Positions 6,807 to 14,912 of a stretch of DNA of 22,972 nt are shown in pieces (the first letter of the stretch is position 1; every line of letters begins with the position of its first letter). The stretch comes from a virus: positions 1 through 22,972 of IMG/VR virus record IMGVR_UViG_3300023180_004375, one strand, 5' to 3'. The position numbers and the translations under genes were made by a program. Under the pieces are notes generated by a model. The model had not been told where the DNA came from. It saw only the letters and a list, made by a program, of their open reading frames with translations, and did no database searches.

Positions 6807-6812
6807 TATATT

Positions 6813-7232
6813 ATGGGTTTAGTTCGCGGAATGACAACGCTTAACACTCGTAAGCGTAAAGTAAAATTCACAAAAGCAAAAATGGCTCAATTTGAGTTAG
6901 ATTGGCGCAAGCATAATAAGTGGGCTAAATCTAACGGCCTACACGATTTCTGTTACGATACACTTCAAGAGTATATAAATTACTGTCACGGTAAAAATAA
7001 AATTAATCGTAACGAATTTAAACCTCGTCCTGTAGAAAAAACTTATCGTAGAGAAACACCATATTATCCAAGTCTTGATTTATCAACCGTAAGTGCAGGA
7101 AAAGGTACCTACAAAGAATCCCCTAAATATACTGGTACATTAATTAAAGGAATTGCTACAATGCATAAGAGCAATGCAGTTCCTGTAATCAATCAAAAAG
7201 AAGCTGAAGAAATATCAAGGATGGCAAGATAA
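6813..7232 (+). CDS. Conserved T4-like phage protein, 139 aa, unknown function
   Basis: Starts at the ATG 8 bases after AAAGG (6800-6804). Basic N-terminus (TLNTRKRKVKFTKAKMAQF), a helical segment (ELDWRKHNKWAKSNGLHDF) and a C-terminal block YTGTLIKGIATMHKSNAVPV followed by a short helix, which I recall as conserved in marine T4-like phages without a known role. No catalytic motif seen. It is the first gene after the structured RNA and shares its promoter, so it may be regulated by that RNA. It shares one base with the next gene (TAATG). Confidence 0.82.
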   Translation: MGLVRGMTTLNTRKRKVKFTKAKMAQFELDWRKHNKWAKSNGLHDFCYDTLQEYINYCHGKNKINRNEFKPRPVEKTYRRETPYYPSLDLSTVSAGKGTYKESPKYTGTLIKGIATMHKSNAVPVINQKEAEEISRMAR

Positions 7233-7447
7233 TGATCTATTTAGATTATAAATTTGAAATTAACGAAGAAGGTCTAAAGTTTAGTGATGTAGATGAACAT
7301 GGTAATGAATATGACCAATTAAAAATTAATAGAACTCCATTTAATGTTGGAGATACTTTTGTTTTAGAATTAGATGAAAATGATTGTTTGTTTTTTCGTA
7401 GGGTAGATCACCATCCTGAACTAACACAATTGGAATTAGACATATGA
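7232..7447 (+). CDS. Hypothetical phage protein, 71 aa
   Basis: Coupled to the previous gene by a TAATG overlap and to the next by ATGA. Acidic, predicted mostly beta strand (YLDYKFEINEEGLKFSDVDEHGNEY, then VGDTFVLELDENDCLFFRRV). It could be a small beta-barrel, but no family is recognised. The double coupling supports a real gene. Confidence 0.75.
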   Translation: MIYLDYKFEINEEGLKFSDVDEHGNEYDQLKINRTPFNVGDTFVLELDENDCLFFRRVDHHPELTQLELDI

Positions 7448-7704
7448 GCGGAAAAGGAAGTAAACAAAGACCTATTAACGATAGGAAAAAATTTGATTCT
7501 GAATGGGATAGAATATTTGGAAAAAATATACCATCACATGATGCAACTGAATTTTTTGAAACCTCACCTAGAGAAGATATCCCAGAAAGAGCAAATTGGT
7601 ACGGATTTGCCGATGAAGATACTTCTACCTCAAATGATTCTAAATATGCTCATCCCGCATACACAAGATATCCGTTTTTAAAGAACAAATTAGTTAAAGA
7701 ATAA
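7444..7704 (+). CDS. Hypothetical phage protein, 86 aa
   Basis: ATGA overlap with the gene before. The opening SGKGSKQRPINDRKKFDSEW, then DRIFGK, is a pattern I associate with short conserved phage proteins of unknown role. The rest is polar and likely disordered, ending in a basic tail. It is the last gene of the unit led by the structured RNA. The promoter of the DNA ligase follows after 5 bases. Confidence 0.75.
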   Translation: MSGKGSKQRPINDRKKFDSEWDRIFGKNIPSHDATEFFETSPREDIPERANWYGFADEDTSTSNDSKYAHPAYTRYPFLKNKLVKE

Positions 7705-7709
7705 AACTA

Positions 7710-7738
7710 TTGACATTTGGTTAATTCTTTGTTATAAT
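7710..7738 (+). promoter_or_regulatory. Early-type sigma70 promoter for DNA ligase
   Basis: Perfect TTGACA (7710-7715), 17-base spacer, perfect TATAAT (7733-7738) in the AAACTATTGACATT context. It is followed after 5 bases by TTTAAATT (7744-7751) and a short AGG-type ribosome site before the ATG at 7762. Confidence 0.85.
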
Positions 7739-7761
7739 AGTATTTTAAATTAGGTAATTAT

Positions 7762-9045
7762 ATGCAAGATCCTTGGAAAATAATACAAGAATTAGAATCA
7801 GACAACAGTCGTCTATTTAAAGAACAAGTAATTGCCAAATACATTTCAGAACCTATCTTTCGACATGGTCTAATAAAAGCATTAGATCCAATGGTAACAT
7901 TTGGTGTTAAAGAAGTTCCAATTAAAAAGGATCCTACAGGTGAAGGATTGAATTGGGATGATTTTGAAAAGCTTGCATTAGATTTAGAAGAACGTGTTCT
8001 TACAGGACATGCTGCTCGAGATGCTATTCTTGTTTCCATGGCCAAAGCAACACAAGAAGAATGGAACGATTGGTATCGCAGAATTTTAATCAAAGATCTA
8101 CGATGCGGTGTTAGTCATAAGACCGTTAATAATGTACAGAAAAATACTATTCCAGTATTTCAATGTATGCTTGCTCACAGCGGAGATAATAACCCAAAAA
8201 GAATTACAGGTAAATGTATTGTTGAATACAAGTATGACGGTGTAAGAGCAATTGTAATTGTTAAGAACGGCAATGCAACCATTTTTTCTAGAAATGGTAA
8301 AGTACTTTCAAACTTCCCACATATTGAAAAGGCATTTAGTAAAAAGATATTTGATGACTTAGTGTTTGATGGTGAAGTTATGTCTGAAGATTTTCAAACA
8401 TTAATGAAACAAGTACATCGTAAAGAAGGTGCACAAACCGAAGATGCATACTTTGCATTATTTGATTTTTTACCTATTGACGAATTCCAAACAGGAGGTG
8501 GAACATTACCTCTTGATAAAAGAAAGGCCTTAATCCGAGGATTTGAAAATTCTGGGTATTTTGATAATTGTGTCAGAGTACTCAAACATTATGTTGTTGA
8601 TTTAGATACTGATGAAGGAAAAACATCCTTTAAAAAAATTAATGATGAAGCAATTGAAAAAGGATACGAAGGTATTATGGTCAAACCTATTGATGGAGCT
8701 TACGAATGTAAGCGAAGTTATGGTTGGCTCAAAATGAAACCCTTTATTGAAGTTACATTAAAAGTTGTTGATATTGAAGAAGGAACTGGAAAAAATGAAG
8801 GAATCACCGGAGCGTTACTTTGTGAAGGCACCGACGAAGATAAATTTATCAGAGTTAGTGTTGGCACAGGTCTCAGCGATGATCTTAGGAATGATATTTG
8901 GAATAACTCTGACGCTGTACTTGGTCAGTTAGTTGAAATAAGAGCTGATGCTATTACAATCAGTCAAGACTCCGAAGATGTATATAGTTTAAGGTTTCCA
9001 AGGTTTAAAAGTTTTAGAGGTTTTGAACCAGGTGAAAAACTATGA
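7762..9045 (+). CDS. ATP-dependent DNA ligase
   Basis: Seals nicks by enzyme adenylation, AMP transfer to the 5' phosphate and phosphodiester formation. 427 residues: an N-terminal helical DNA-binding region, then the nucleotidyltransferase core with motif I EYKYDGVRA (adenylated Lys157), a motif III region (FDGEVMS), motif IV (EGIMVKP), motif V (WLKMKP, Lys324 and Lys326), and a C-terminal OB-fold with VSVGTGLSDDLR and RADAITISQD. All motifs are intact. Shorter than T4 gp30 but typical of T4-like marine phages. It acts in lagging-strand maturation, repair and recombination with the RNase H-type exonuclease at 13445. It has its own promoter, and its stop overlaps the next start by 4 bases. 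Confidence 0.95.
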   Translation: MQDPWKIIQELESDNSRLFKEQVIAKYISEPIFRHGLIKALDPMVTFGVKEVPIKKDPTGEGLNWDDFEKLALDLEERVLTGHAARDAILVSMAKATQEEWNDWYRRILIKDLRCGVSHKTVNNVQKNTIPVFQCMLAHSGDNNPKRITGKCIVEYKYDGVRAIVIVKNGNATIFSRNGKVLSNFPHIEKAFSKKIFDDLVFDGEVMSEDFQTLMKQVHRKEGAQTEDAYFALFDFLPIDEFQTGGGTLPLDKRKALIRGFENSGYFDNCVRVLKHYVVDLDTDEGKTSFKKINDEAIEKGYEGIMVKPIDGAYECKRSYGWLKMKPFIEVTLKVVDIEEGTGKNEGITGALLCEGTDEDKFIRVSVGTGLSDDLRNDIWNNSDAVLGQLVEIRADAITISQDSEDVYSLRFPRFKSFRGFEPGEKL

Positions 9046-9263
9046 ACCTTAGAGAAAAGATCAACAATATGTTAGATTCGCTACAGAAACAAATGGAAGA
9101 AAATTACCATTTGGAAAATCCTGAAGCAGTATATAATTTAACATTAAACATTTCAAAGTTTTGGAGTGTGTTGAGCGAAGAAGACCGAGATTATATTCAA
9201 TGTGCACAGTATGCCATTGAAGGTGAACACGGTTGGAATTTACATGATGGAGAAAATGAATGA
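9042..9263 (+). CDS. Hypothetical phage protein, 73 aa
   Basis: ATGA overlap with the ligase stop and with the next start. All-helical, acidic (REKINNMLDSLQKQMEEN), with a FWSVLSEEDRDYIQCAQYAI segment that resembles small conserved proteins of T4-like phages. No catalytic motif. It may be an accessory factor co-translated with the ligase; that is inference from coupling alone. Confidence 0.75.
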   Translation: MNLREKINNMLDSLQKQMEENYHLENPEAVYNLTLNISKFWSVLSEEDRDYIQCAQYAIEGEHGWNLHDGENE

Positions 9264-9532
9264 CGCAATATAAACAAGAAGTGCAAAGACAAAAGGATTT
9301 GCTAAAAGCAGAAGAATGGGCAAACGGTATTGAGTGTTTACATATTCATAGCCTTAATTCAATGTGGTATGATAATAGACCAGAAGATACCGCAGATGGT
9401 AAAATGGTTACTGACAAAACATTCAACAGTGGTCTTATTGAAAGAACATTAGCAGATGGCACAATTGTCTACTTCGGAAACAAATTACAAGGTGATGAGT
9501 TAATTTGGAAATATAACGCAATTCACGCATAG
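9260..9532 (+). CDS. Hypothetical phage protein, 90 aa
   Basis: ATGA overlap with the previous gene. A helical N-terminus (YKQEVQRQKDLLKAEEWANG) followed by a beta-rich region with repeated Gly and Asp (DGTIVYFGNKLQGDELIW). No recognised domain, no signal peptide. It is followed by the ribosome site of the secreted hydrolase. Confidence 0.72.
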   Translation: MTQYKQEVQRQKDLLKAEEWANGIECLHIHSLNSMWYDNRPEDTADGKMVTDKTFNSGLIERTLADGTIVYFGNKLQGDELIWKYNAIHA

Positions 9533-9541
9533 GAGAAAAAT

Positions 9542-10042
9542 ATGAAATATTTAGTATTTTTCTTTATGATGATCTCAGGACATGTCTTTTCATATGAAAG
9601 TCCTTATCTTTTAAGCGAAGATGAACATTGCATGGCAACAAATATTTACCATGAATCTAGGTCAGAAAATCTAGCAGGTAAATATGCAGTTGCTGATGTT
9701 GTATTAAATCGCGTAAACGATGCCAGATATCCTGGTACTATTTGTGAGGTAATATATCAGGGTAAACATAAACCGTCATGGAAGGACCCCAATGTTCTTG
9801 TACCTATAAGAAATCAATGTCAATTCAGTTGGTATTGTGATGGTTTATCCGATATACCTACTGAAGAAGACGCTTGGCATGATTCAGTATTTGTTGCTGT
9901 TCAGATTATTAAGTTTAATAAGTATCGTGGATTAACCGAAGGAGCAACTCATTATCATACGACTTGGGTAAATCCGCATTGGGCTTCAACACTACAACAA
10001 GTGGGACATATTGGGTCCCATATATTCTACCGAGCAGAATGA
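9542..10042 (+). CDS. SleB-like cell-wall hydrolase with signal peptide
   Basis: 166 residues. Residues 1-17 form a signal peptide (MKYLVFFFMMISGHVFS), so the enzyme is exported. The mature part matches the SleB/CwlJ hydrolase family (Hydrolase_2): IYHESRSENLAGKYAVADVV with the catalytic Glu38, then NRV, CQFSWYCDG, and the C-terminal THYHTTWVNPHW and IGSHIFYR. These enzymes cleave the glycan strands of peptidoglycan. A host-lysis role (a signal-exported endolysin) is likely. The ribosome site AGGAG (9532-9536) is strong. Confidence 0.9.
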   Translation: MKYLVFFFMMISGHVFSYESPYLLSEDEHCMATNIYHESRSENLAGKYAVADVVLNRVNDARYPGTICEVIYQGKHKPSWKDPNVLVPIRNQCQFSWYCDGLSDIPTEEDAWHDSVFVAVQIIKFNKYRGLTEGATHYHTTWVNPHWASTLQQVGHIGSHIFYRAE

Positions 10043-10079
10043 ATAAATAACTCTATAACTATTGATTATGGAGTATATT

Positions 10080-10649
10080 ATGAAATACGCTGGAGTTGAT
10101 TACAGCTTAAGTAGTCCAGCAATTTGTATTCATCAAGGTGAAACATGGAGTTACGATAACTGTACCTTTTATTATTATGTTAAGCAAAAGAAATTGCTAC
10201 AAGGAGAGAAAGGACAATATCGAGCAACCATGTATCCTGACAATTGGAAAAATGATCAGGAAAGATATGATATGCTTGGATCATGGTCGCAGGAAAAATG
10301 TTTCCAATGCGACTTTGTTGGTATTGAAGGATATGCCTTTGGTGCCGTAGGAAGAGTATTTCAAATTGCAGAGAATGCAGGTTTATTTAAACATAAACTA
10401 TATGAGAAAGGAATTCCATTTGATGTATATGCTCCAACAATGATTAAGAAGTTCGCAAGTGGAAAAGGAAACGCAAATAAGGAAACAATGATTGAAGCGT
10501 TTGAAAAAGAAGTTTCTATTGACATTCGCGAAAAATGTGGTATAATAAACAAATCATGGAATCCAATTACTGATATTGTAGATGCCTATTATATATGTAA
10601 GTTTGGATTCTATCAACAAAACGGTATAGCAAATGATAGTAATATTTAA
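10080..10649 (+). CDS. RuvC-like (RNase H fold) nuclease
   Basis: 190 residues from ATG 10080, chosen because GGAG (10070-10073) lies 6 bases upstream. An in-frame TTG at 10062 lacks a ribosome site. The metal-binding acids of the RNase H-like fold are visible: Asp7 in GVDYSLSSPA, Glu83 in GIEGYAF, and the Asp165/Asp168 pair in TDIVDAYYI. The pattern is that of RuvC-like Holliday-junction resolvases described in T4-like marine phages. It probably resolves recombination junctions before packaging. Its 3' part contains an early-type promoter (10519-10546). It overlaps the kinase gene by 17 bases. Confidence 0.8.
   Translation: MKYAGVDYSLSSPAICIHQGETWSYDNCTFYYYVKQKKLLQGEKGQYRATMYPDNWKNDQERYDMLGSWSQEKCFQCDFVGIEGYAFGAVGRVFQIAENAGLFKHKLYEKGIPFDVYAPTMIKKFASGKGNANKETMIEAFEKEVSIDIREKCGIINKSWNPITDIVDAYYICKFGFYQQNGIANDSNI
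10519..10546 (+). promoter_or_regulatory. Candidate intragenic promoter for dNMP kinase
   Basis: TTGACA (10519-10524), 16-base spacer, TATAAT (10541-10546), inside the RuvC-like gene. It has the shared CTATTGACATT context seen at the intergenic promoters. It would drive the kinase at 10633. Confidence 0.5.
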
Positions 10650-11316
10650 CGGTCCCCCAGCTTCAGGCAAAGATGAAGCAGCAAGTTTATTCAAAGAAGA
10701 ATTTGGGTTTGGTAACCTGTCTTTTAAATATCAGCTATTCAAAGAAACCATTGAACACTTTAAAGTTGACAAAGAATGGTTCATGGAAGGCTATAATGAT
10801 AGATCACAAAAAGAAAAGAAAGAATTTGCTTTAGGTGATAGATCAAGACGTGAAGCAATGATTCATGTTTCAGAAGATATTATTAAACCAAGAAACGGCA
10901 AATCATTCTTTGGTTGGAAAGTTTCTAAAGAAATTGAAGAAGGTAAACATTACGCAATTGCTGACGGCGGATTTATTGAAGAACTTGAGCCTATCATTGA
11001 AAAAGTCGGAAATGAAAATATAATCATTGTTCAATTAACAAGAGAAGGACATGATTATTCTACTGATAGCAGAAGATACTTCAACGGTAATCTTATTAAA
11101 GAAATTGCTATTGGTTTTGAAACTAAAATTGATAAAGCTTATGTACTTAAAGAAGATTTAAATATTAGAACTTATCGTGTACATAACAACGGTTCGGTAA
11201 GAAACTTCCAAAGAGCACTTACGGATATTTACAATGAACTTAATGAAGAGTTTAAACTTGATAGCACTAACAGACAAATTACAGAATCTACCGACACCGA
11301 ACATAATCAATCTTAA
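10633..11316 (+). CDS. Deoxynucleoside monophosphate kinase (T4 gp1-like)
   Basis: 227 residues. The P-loop GPPASGKDEA (residues 7-16) opens the protein, followed by a helical lid region with DRSRREAMIHVSEDIIKPRNG. The late part (IIIVQLTREGHDYSTDSRRY) carries the adenine-side strand and Arg-rich lid. This matches T4 gp1-type kinases, which convert dNMPs to dNDPs, including modified ones. With NrdB and glutaredoxin it completes a dNTP supply route. The C-terminal tail (about residues 205-227) is polar and read in the overlap with the next gene. Confidence 0.82.
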   Translation: MIVIFNGPPASGKDEAASLFKEEFGFGNLSFKYQLFKETIEHFKVDKEWFMEGYNDRSQKEKKEFALGDRSRREAMIHVSEDIIKPRNGKSFFGWKVSKEIEEGKHYAIADGGFIEELEPIIEKVGNENIIIVQLTREGHDYSTDSRRYFNGNLIKEIAIGFETKIDKAYVLKEDLNIRTYRVHNNGSVRNFQRALTDIYNELNEEFKLDSTNRQITESTDTEHNQS

Positions 11317-12067
11317 AGAATGTCAAGATCGTAGATCCTGGACAGAATCAGAATTTTTACGTCATGGTGTTGAAAAGATTAAAGTACATTCATATGATCG
11401 TTATGAGGAAGGCAAAAGTATTGCTTTCGTAGGTGATCCTAGTGTAGTTGATGCTACAACCAAAGGCGTTACTTCCTCACATTTACTTACCATTAAATGG
11501 TGGTATGAAAATACAGATGAAGAATATGGTTTATTCTTCGAAGACGATTTGGATTATGAAACGATTCAATATTGGAACTTTACATTAAAAGAATATATTG
11601 AAAGATGTAATCAGTGGGATTGGGGAGCATTACATATGTGTAATGTTTTTGAATATCCTTATGACTTTCAAAACGAATACATTCCGATGGTTCCTAGGAA
11701 AAGAGAACTGTGGGACCACGGTTTACAAGCATACGCACTGAAAAGAGAATATGCAAAAAAATTAGTAGAATATTATTTTGGAGAAGATCCAAGTAGAATC
11801 AATTATCGTATGCCGTTAGGTAGCCCGATAACAACAGAAAATAATATATTGCATGGATTTGGATTGGTTATAACCTTTCCTTTATTCAATCATAATGTCA
11901 CAGACTTTAGATCGAAGAATATATATTATTATAACGAACAAGCAAGTTCAGCTTTCTATTCGTATGAGTTCCTTGATGGATGGTGGGAAAAGAAAGGTCA
12001 ATGGTTATCACTTGATGGTATATTTGATAATGAACGAGAATCACATAAAATTTATGGAGAATTATAA
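11234..12067 (+). CDS. Glycosyltransferase, GT25/LPS-biosynthesis-like
   Basis: Up to 277 residues. The conserved part begins near NIINLKECQDRRSWTESEF, the INL-x-x-x-x-DR opening of GT25-like enzymes. It continues with YGLFFEDDLDYE, an acidic EDD triad that could bind the metal and sugar nucleotide, and DWGALHMCNV. The start is uncertain. The ATG at 11234 overlaps the kinase by 83 bases. An ATG at 11243 and a TTG at 11258 (behind AAGAG) are alternatives, and nothing conserved is lost with any of them. It likely transfers a sugar to host or virion glycans, or to DNA. The stop overlaps the next glycosyltransferase by one base (TAATG). Confidence 0.78.
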   Translation: MNLMKSLNLIALTDKLQNLPTPNIINLKECQDRRSWTESEFLRHGVEKIKVHSYDRYEEGKSIAFVGDPSVVDATTKGVTSSHLLTIKWWYENTDEEYGLFFEDDLDYETIQYWNFTLKEYIERCNQWDWGALHMCNVFEYPYDFQNEYIPMVPRKRELWDHGLQAYALKREYAKKLVEYYFGEDPSRINYRMPLGSPITTENNILHGFGLVITFPLFNHNVTDFRSKNIYYYNEQASSAFYSYEFLDGWWEKKGQWLSLDGIFDNERESHKIYGEL

Positions 12068-13029
12068 TGAGTTGTGTTTATAAAGGTGAAGTAATTAACT
12101 CAGAACAATCTGCCAATGCAAAAGGCGGAACTGAAATGATGAGACAACGCTTAATTGATAATATTGATAAAGAAGTACTTGAAAAGGTAGCAGTACATTT
12201 ATCAAGACCTAGAGAATTATATAATGATGTACCAAACATTCTTTGGTGTCATGATTTGGCAGAAGATCCGGAAAATCAAATCTTAAAAGATGGTGGCTGG
12301 AATAAGTTCCATCATTTTGTATTTGTATCTGCATGGCAAAGAGATCAATACGTTGTAAGATACGGAATTCCATATTCTAAATGTTCAGTTATTCATAATG
12401 CGGTTGAAAAGAAATATGACCCAAAAGAAAAAGATATGGAAACCATTCGTTTTGTATATCATACCACTCCGCATCGTGGATTGGAATTACTTGTTCCTGT
12501 ATTTGAAACATTAGCAAAAGAATTTGATAATATTCATCTTGATGTATTTTCAGGATTTGAAATTTATGGTTGGGAACAGCGTAACGAAGCATATAAAGAA
12601 TTGTTTAAAAGAATTGAAGACCATGATAAAATGACATATCATGGAGTTAAATCTAATGAAGAAGTTTTAGAAGCATTAGATAAGTCTCATATTTTCCTAT
12701 ATCCTAATATATGGAAAGAAACATCTTGTATTGCGTTGCTTGAAGCAATTAAATCACAAATGATTTGTATTCATCCTAATTACGGAGCATTACCAGAAAC
12801 TGCAGCAAATGCAACCATTATGTATGATTGGAACGAAGATATGAATCATCATGCAAATTATGCTTTTGCCATAACAAGACAAATATTAACTCAAATGAAA
12901 AATGATCCAAACTATTTTCATGGATTTACTTTTTCAGACAGGTTTAACTTGGCAAGAAATTCAATTGCCTCTTTCTCCACAATGTGGAACACTCTTTTAA
13001 GGAACATTGGAGATGCCTACCAAAAATAA
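12067..13029 (+). CDS. Glycosyltransferase, GT4 (group 1) family
   Basis: 320 residues with a GT-B fold. An N-terminal domain contains AKGGTEMM (the glycine-rich loop), then ILWCHDLAED and HHFVFVSAWQRDQYV. The C-terminal domain has CSVIHNAVEKKY, FVYHTTPHRGLELL and the late ETSCIALLEAI, which is the E-x7-E-type nucleotide-sugar site of GT4 enzymes. Shorter than most free-standing GT4 enzymes but complete. Coupled to the previous glycosyltransferase by TAATG, so the two likely build one glycan. No signal peptide or membrane segment. Confidence 0.88.
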   Translation: MSCVYKGEVINSEQSANAKGGTEMMRQRLIDNIDKEVLEKVAVHLSRPRELYNDVPNILWCHDLAEDPENQILKDGGWNKFHHFVFVSAWQRDQYVVRYGIPYSKCSVIHNAVEKKYDPKEKDMETIRFVYHTTPHRGLELLVPVFETLAKEFDNIHLDVFSGFEIYGWEQRNEAYKELFKRIEDHDKMTYHGVKSNEEVLEALDKSHIFLYPNIWKETSCIALLEAIKSQMICIHPNYGALPETAANATIMYDWNEDMNHHANYAFAITRQILTQMKNDPNYFHGFTFSDRFNLARNSIASFSTMWNTLLRNIGDAYQK

Positions 13030-13411
13030 GCCAGATAACTTATTACAATTTCCGGCTATACATTCTAATCCTCCAATCAATGAGGATCAAGTTCGTCAAA
13101 AAATTAAAGATTACAAAGATAGTTATTCTACCGAACTTGCAGAAATTATTTGGGAGAATGTATTAGGGGAGATGGCTCGAGCAGGTTGTGATTTTGATTC
13201 TGATATGGAAAAGTACTTTCCTAGTATGGTACTTATCTTTGAATCTATCAAATCATTACATTTACTCACAATGAATGAAAAACACCAATTACAAGAATAT
13301 GCCAATAGCAATGTTTTAATTATGGACAATACGGACCCAGGAGTATTTGCTGGTGGTATGATTAGAAAAAAATCTAAAGAAACTATTGACATTGACGAAG
13401 ATTTGGATTAA
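13013..13411 (+). CDS. Conserved phage protein, 132 aa, unknown function
   Basis: ATG at 13013 preceded by AAGGA (12999-13003) at 9 bases. A TTG two codons upstream is less likely. The sequence starts with a polar segment (NKPDNLLQFPAIHSNPP), then helices (ELAEIIWENVLGEMARAGC and MEKYFPSMVLIFESIKSLHL) and ends in an acidic tail (ETIDIDEDLD). I recall similar proteins next to the RNase H-type exonuclease in marine T4-like phages, without a function. The codons of the last residues double as a promoter (13386-13414). Confidence 0.78.
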   Translation: MPTKNKPDNLLQFPAIHSNPPINEDQVRQKIKDYKDSYSTELAEIIWENVLGEMARAGCDFDSDMEKYFPSMVLIFESIKSLHLLTMNEKHQLQEYANSNVLIMDNTDPGVFAGGMIRKKSKETIDIDEDLD

Positions 13412-13414
13412 AAT
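13386..13414 (+). promoter_or_regulatory. Candidate promoter for the RNase H-type exonuclease
   Basis: TTGACA (13386-13391), 17-base spacer, TAAAAT (13409-13414), in the shared AAACTATTGACATT context. It overlaps the end of the preceding gene and lies 30 bases before the exonuclease start. Confidence 0.6.
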
Positions 13415-13444
13415 ATACAAATTAATGTAAATTGGATATAAATT

Positions 13445-14302
13445 ATGATATTAGTTGACTATAACCAAGTTATGCTTGCGTCTTTGTTCGCAGGTATTGG
13501 TAATCACACAAATGTCGAACTTGATGAAAATCTTCTTCGTCATATGTTCTTAAACTCTATTAGATTCAATCGTAAAAAGTTTTCCGGTGAATACGGAGAA
13601 ATTGTTTTATGTTGCGATAATACTAATGTATGGAGAAAAGATTATTTTCCATACTATAAAGCAAATCGTAAAAAGAATCGAGATGAATCTGATATGGATT
13701 GGAACATGTTGTTTGATGTGATTCATGAAATACGCAGAGAGATCGAAGAATTCTTTCCGTATAAAGTAATGTACATTGACCGATGTGAGGCAGACGATGT
13801 TATTGCCGTATTGGTTGAAGAGTTTGGAACTGAATTAAATACAGGCGCAGAAAAAATTCTGATTCTTTCAGGAGATAAGGATTTTATTCAATTGCACAAA
13901 TATGCAAATGTTGACCAGTATAATCCAGTTTTAAAGAAATGGATTCGTCATGCGGATCCTAATAAATATTTACAGGAACATGTATTAAAAGGTGATGTTG
14001 GTGACGGTATTCCAAATATTCTTAGTGCTGATAATTGTCTTGCTATTGGTGACCGCCAAAAGCCAATGACAAAGAAAAGAATTGAAGTATTCACCAACAC
14101 TCCTGAAAACATGGACGAGGAAACAAGATTAAGGTTCAATCGTAATAAACAAATGATTGACCTATCTCAGATTCCTCAACAGTATAAAGATATTATACTG
14201 AATGAATTTAATACACAAGAAGTAATTGGTAGAGAACATCTTTTCAATTACTTCGTCAAGAAAAAATTGAAAAACTTGATTGGAGATTTACAGGATTTTT
14301 AA
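13445..14302 (+). CDS. 5'-3' exonuclease, T4 RNase H-like (FEN/PIN fold)
   Basis: 285 residues with the acidic metal site of the T4 RNase H/FEN-1 superfamily. Seen: MILVDYNQVM with Asp5, VLCCDNTNVWRKDYFPYYKA, ADDVIAVL in the YIDRCEADDV segment, ILILSGDKDFIQL, and KGDVGDGIPN (the H3TH entry). Lengths and motif order match T4 rnh (about 305 residues). The enzyme removes RNA primers and flaps on the lagging strand, working with the DNA ligase. The start lies at the end of TATAAATTATG (13436-13446), with only a weak GGA upstream. Confidence 0.93.
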   Translation: MILVDYNQVMLASLFAGIGNHTNVELDENLLRHMFLNSIRFNRKKFSGEYGEIVLCCDNTNVWRKDYFPYYKANRKKNRDESDMDWNMLFDVIHEIRREIEEFFPYKVMYIDRCEADDVIAVLVEEFGTELNTGAEKILILSGDKDFIQLHKYANVDQYNPVLKKWIRHADPNKYLQEHVLKGDVGDGIPNILSADNCLAIGDRQKPMTKKRIEVFTNTPENMDEETRLRFNRNKQMIDLSQIPQQYKDIILNEFNTQEVIGREHLFNYFVKKKLKNLIGDLQDF

Positions 14303-14303
14303 A

Positions 14304-14750
14304 ATGATTAGAGACTCAATCGCAGAAGTTCTAAACGCGGCTGCAAAAGAAAAAAGCGTTAACAGTAAAGTTGCTGTTCTACAAAAATTTACATCAATAC
14401 CATTAAAAGGTATTCTTCGTTTGATTTATGATGAAGACATTGAATTTATGGTACCTGATAGTAAACCACCTTATAAAGAAAATAACTTGATTGACCTAGA
14501 CACAATGTTGTATAGAGAAGCAAGACGTTTAAGAATTTTCTTCAAAGGCGGTGGTTATGACAACCTAAATCAAATTAGAAGGGAAGCATTGTTCATTCAA
14601 TTGCTTGAAGACCTCGATCCGGCTGATGCAAAAATTTTATCAGAAAATATGATTTCGCATACTCCGGTAAAAGGCATTACAAGAAAGACAGTTGAAGCTG
14701 CTTTTCCTGATTTATTTGATACACCCTTACCTGCTCTTGGATTCAAATAA
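14304..14750 (+). CDS. DUF6433-like conserved T4-like phage protein
   Basis: 148 residues from ATG 14304, preceded by ACAGGA about 8 bases away; an in-frame TTG at 14280 is not supported. The sequence (IAEVLNAAAKEKSV, then KGILRLIYDEDIEFMVPD, LYREARRLRIFFKGGGYDNL, REALFIQLLEDLDPADAKIL, and late KGITRKTVEAAFPDLF) matches the pattern I know as DUF6433, commonly found next to the RNase H gene in marine T4-like phages. No function is known. A link to replication is suggested by the neighbourhood. Confidence 0.8.
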   Translation: MIRDSIAEVLNAAAKEKSVNSKVAVLQKFTSIPLKGILRLIYDEDIEFMVPDSKPPYKENNLIDLDTMLYREARRLRIFFKGGGYDNLNQIRREALFIQLLEDLDPADAKILSENMISHTPVKGITRKTVEAAFPDLFDTPLPALGFK

Positions 14751-14762
14751 GGAAAACAAAAT

Positions 14763-14906
14763 ATGTCAAAGCGCAAATGGGAAAGCGCTGATTCCGAATG
14801 GGATGATTACAAAAAGATAGATCGCAAACGGGATAGACGAAAAAAGCAAACTAGAGAGAATAAAAGAAGGCAACGGCTTTCAGAAAAAAAGACTTTTCTT
14901 TCATAA
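14763..14906 (+). CDS. Small highly charged basic protein, 47 aa
   Basis: ATG at 14763, 12 bases after the previous stop, with an AAGGA ribosome site (14749-14753). It starts with a short acidic and aromatic part (SKRKWESADSEWDDYKK) and continues with a long Lys/Arg-rich helix (DRKRDRRKKQTRENKRRQRL). It could bind nucleic acid. Its final codons lie in the TTTCATAAA upstream half-site of the next promoter. No family recognised. Confidence 0.6.
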   Translation: MSKRKWESADSEWDDYKKIDRKRDRRKKQTRENKRRQRLSEKKTFLS

Positions 14907-14912
14907 AAACTA

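Noticed and set aside
7758-8093. Minus-strand ORF of 111 codons opposite the ligase
   Set aside because: It mirrors a strong conserved gene, has no promoter or ribosome site, and its Ser/Arg-rich composition is that of an antisense shadow. The same holds for the other minus-strand frames.
10766-10797. TTGACA and TATAAT inside the dNMP kinase gene
   Set aside because: The spacer is 20 bases and the CTATTGACATT context is missing.
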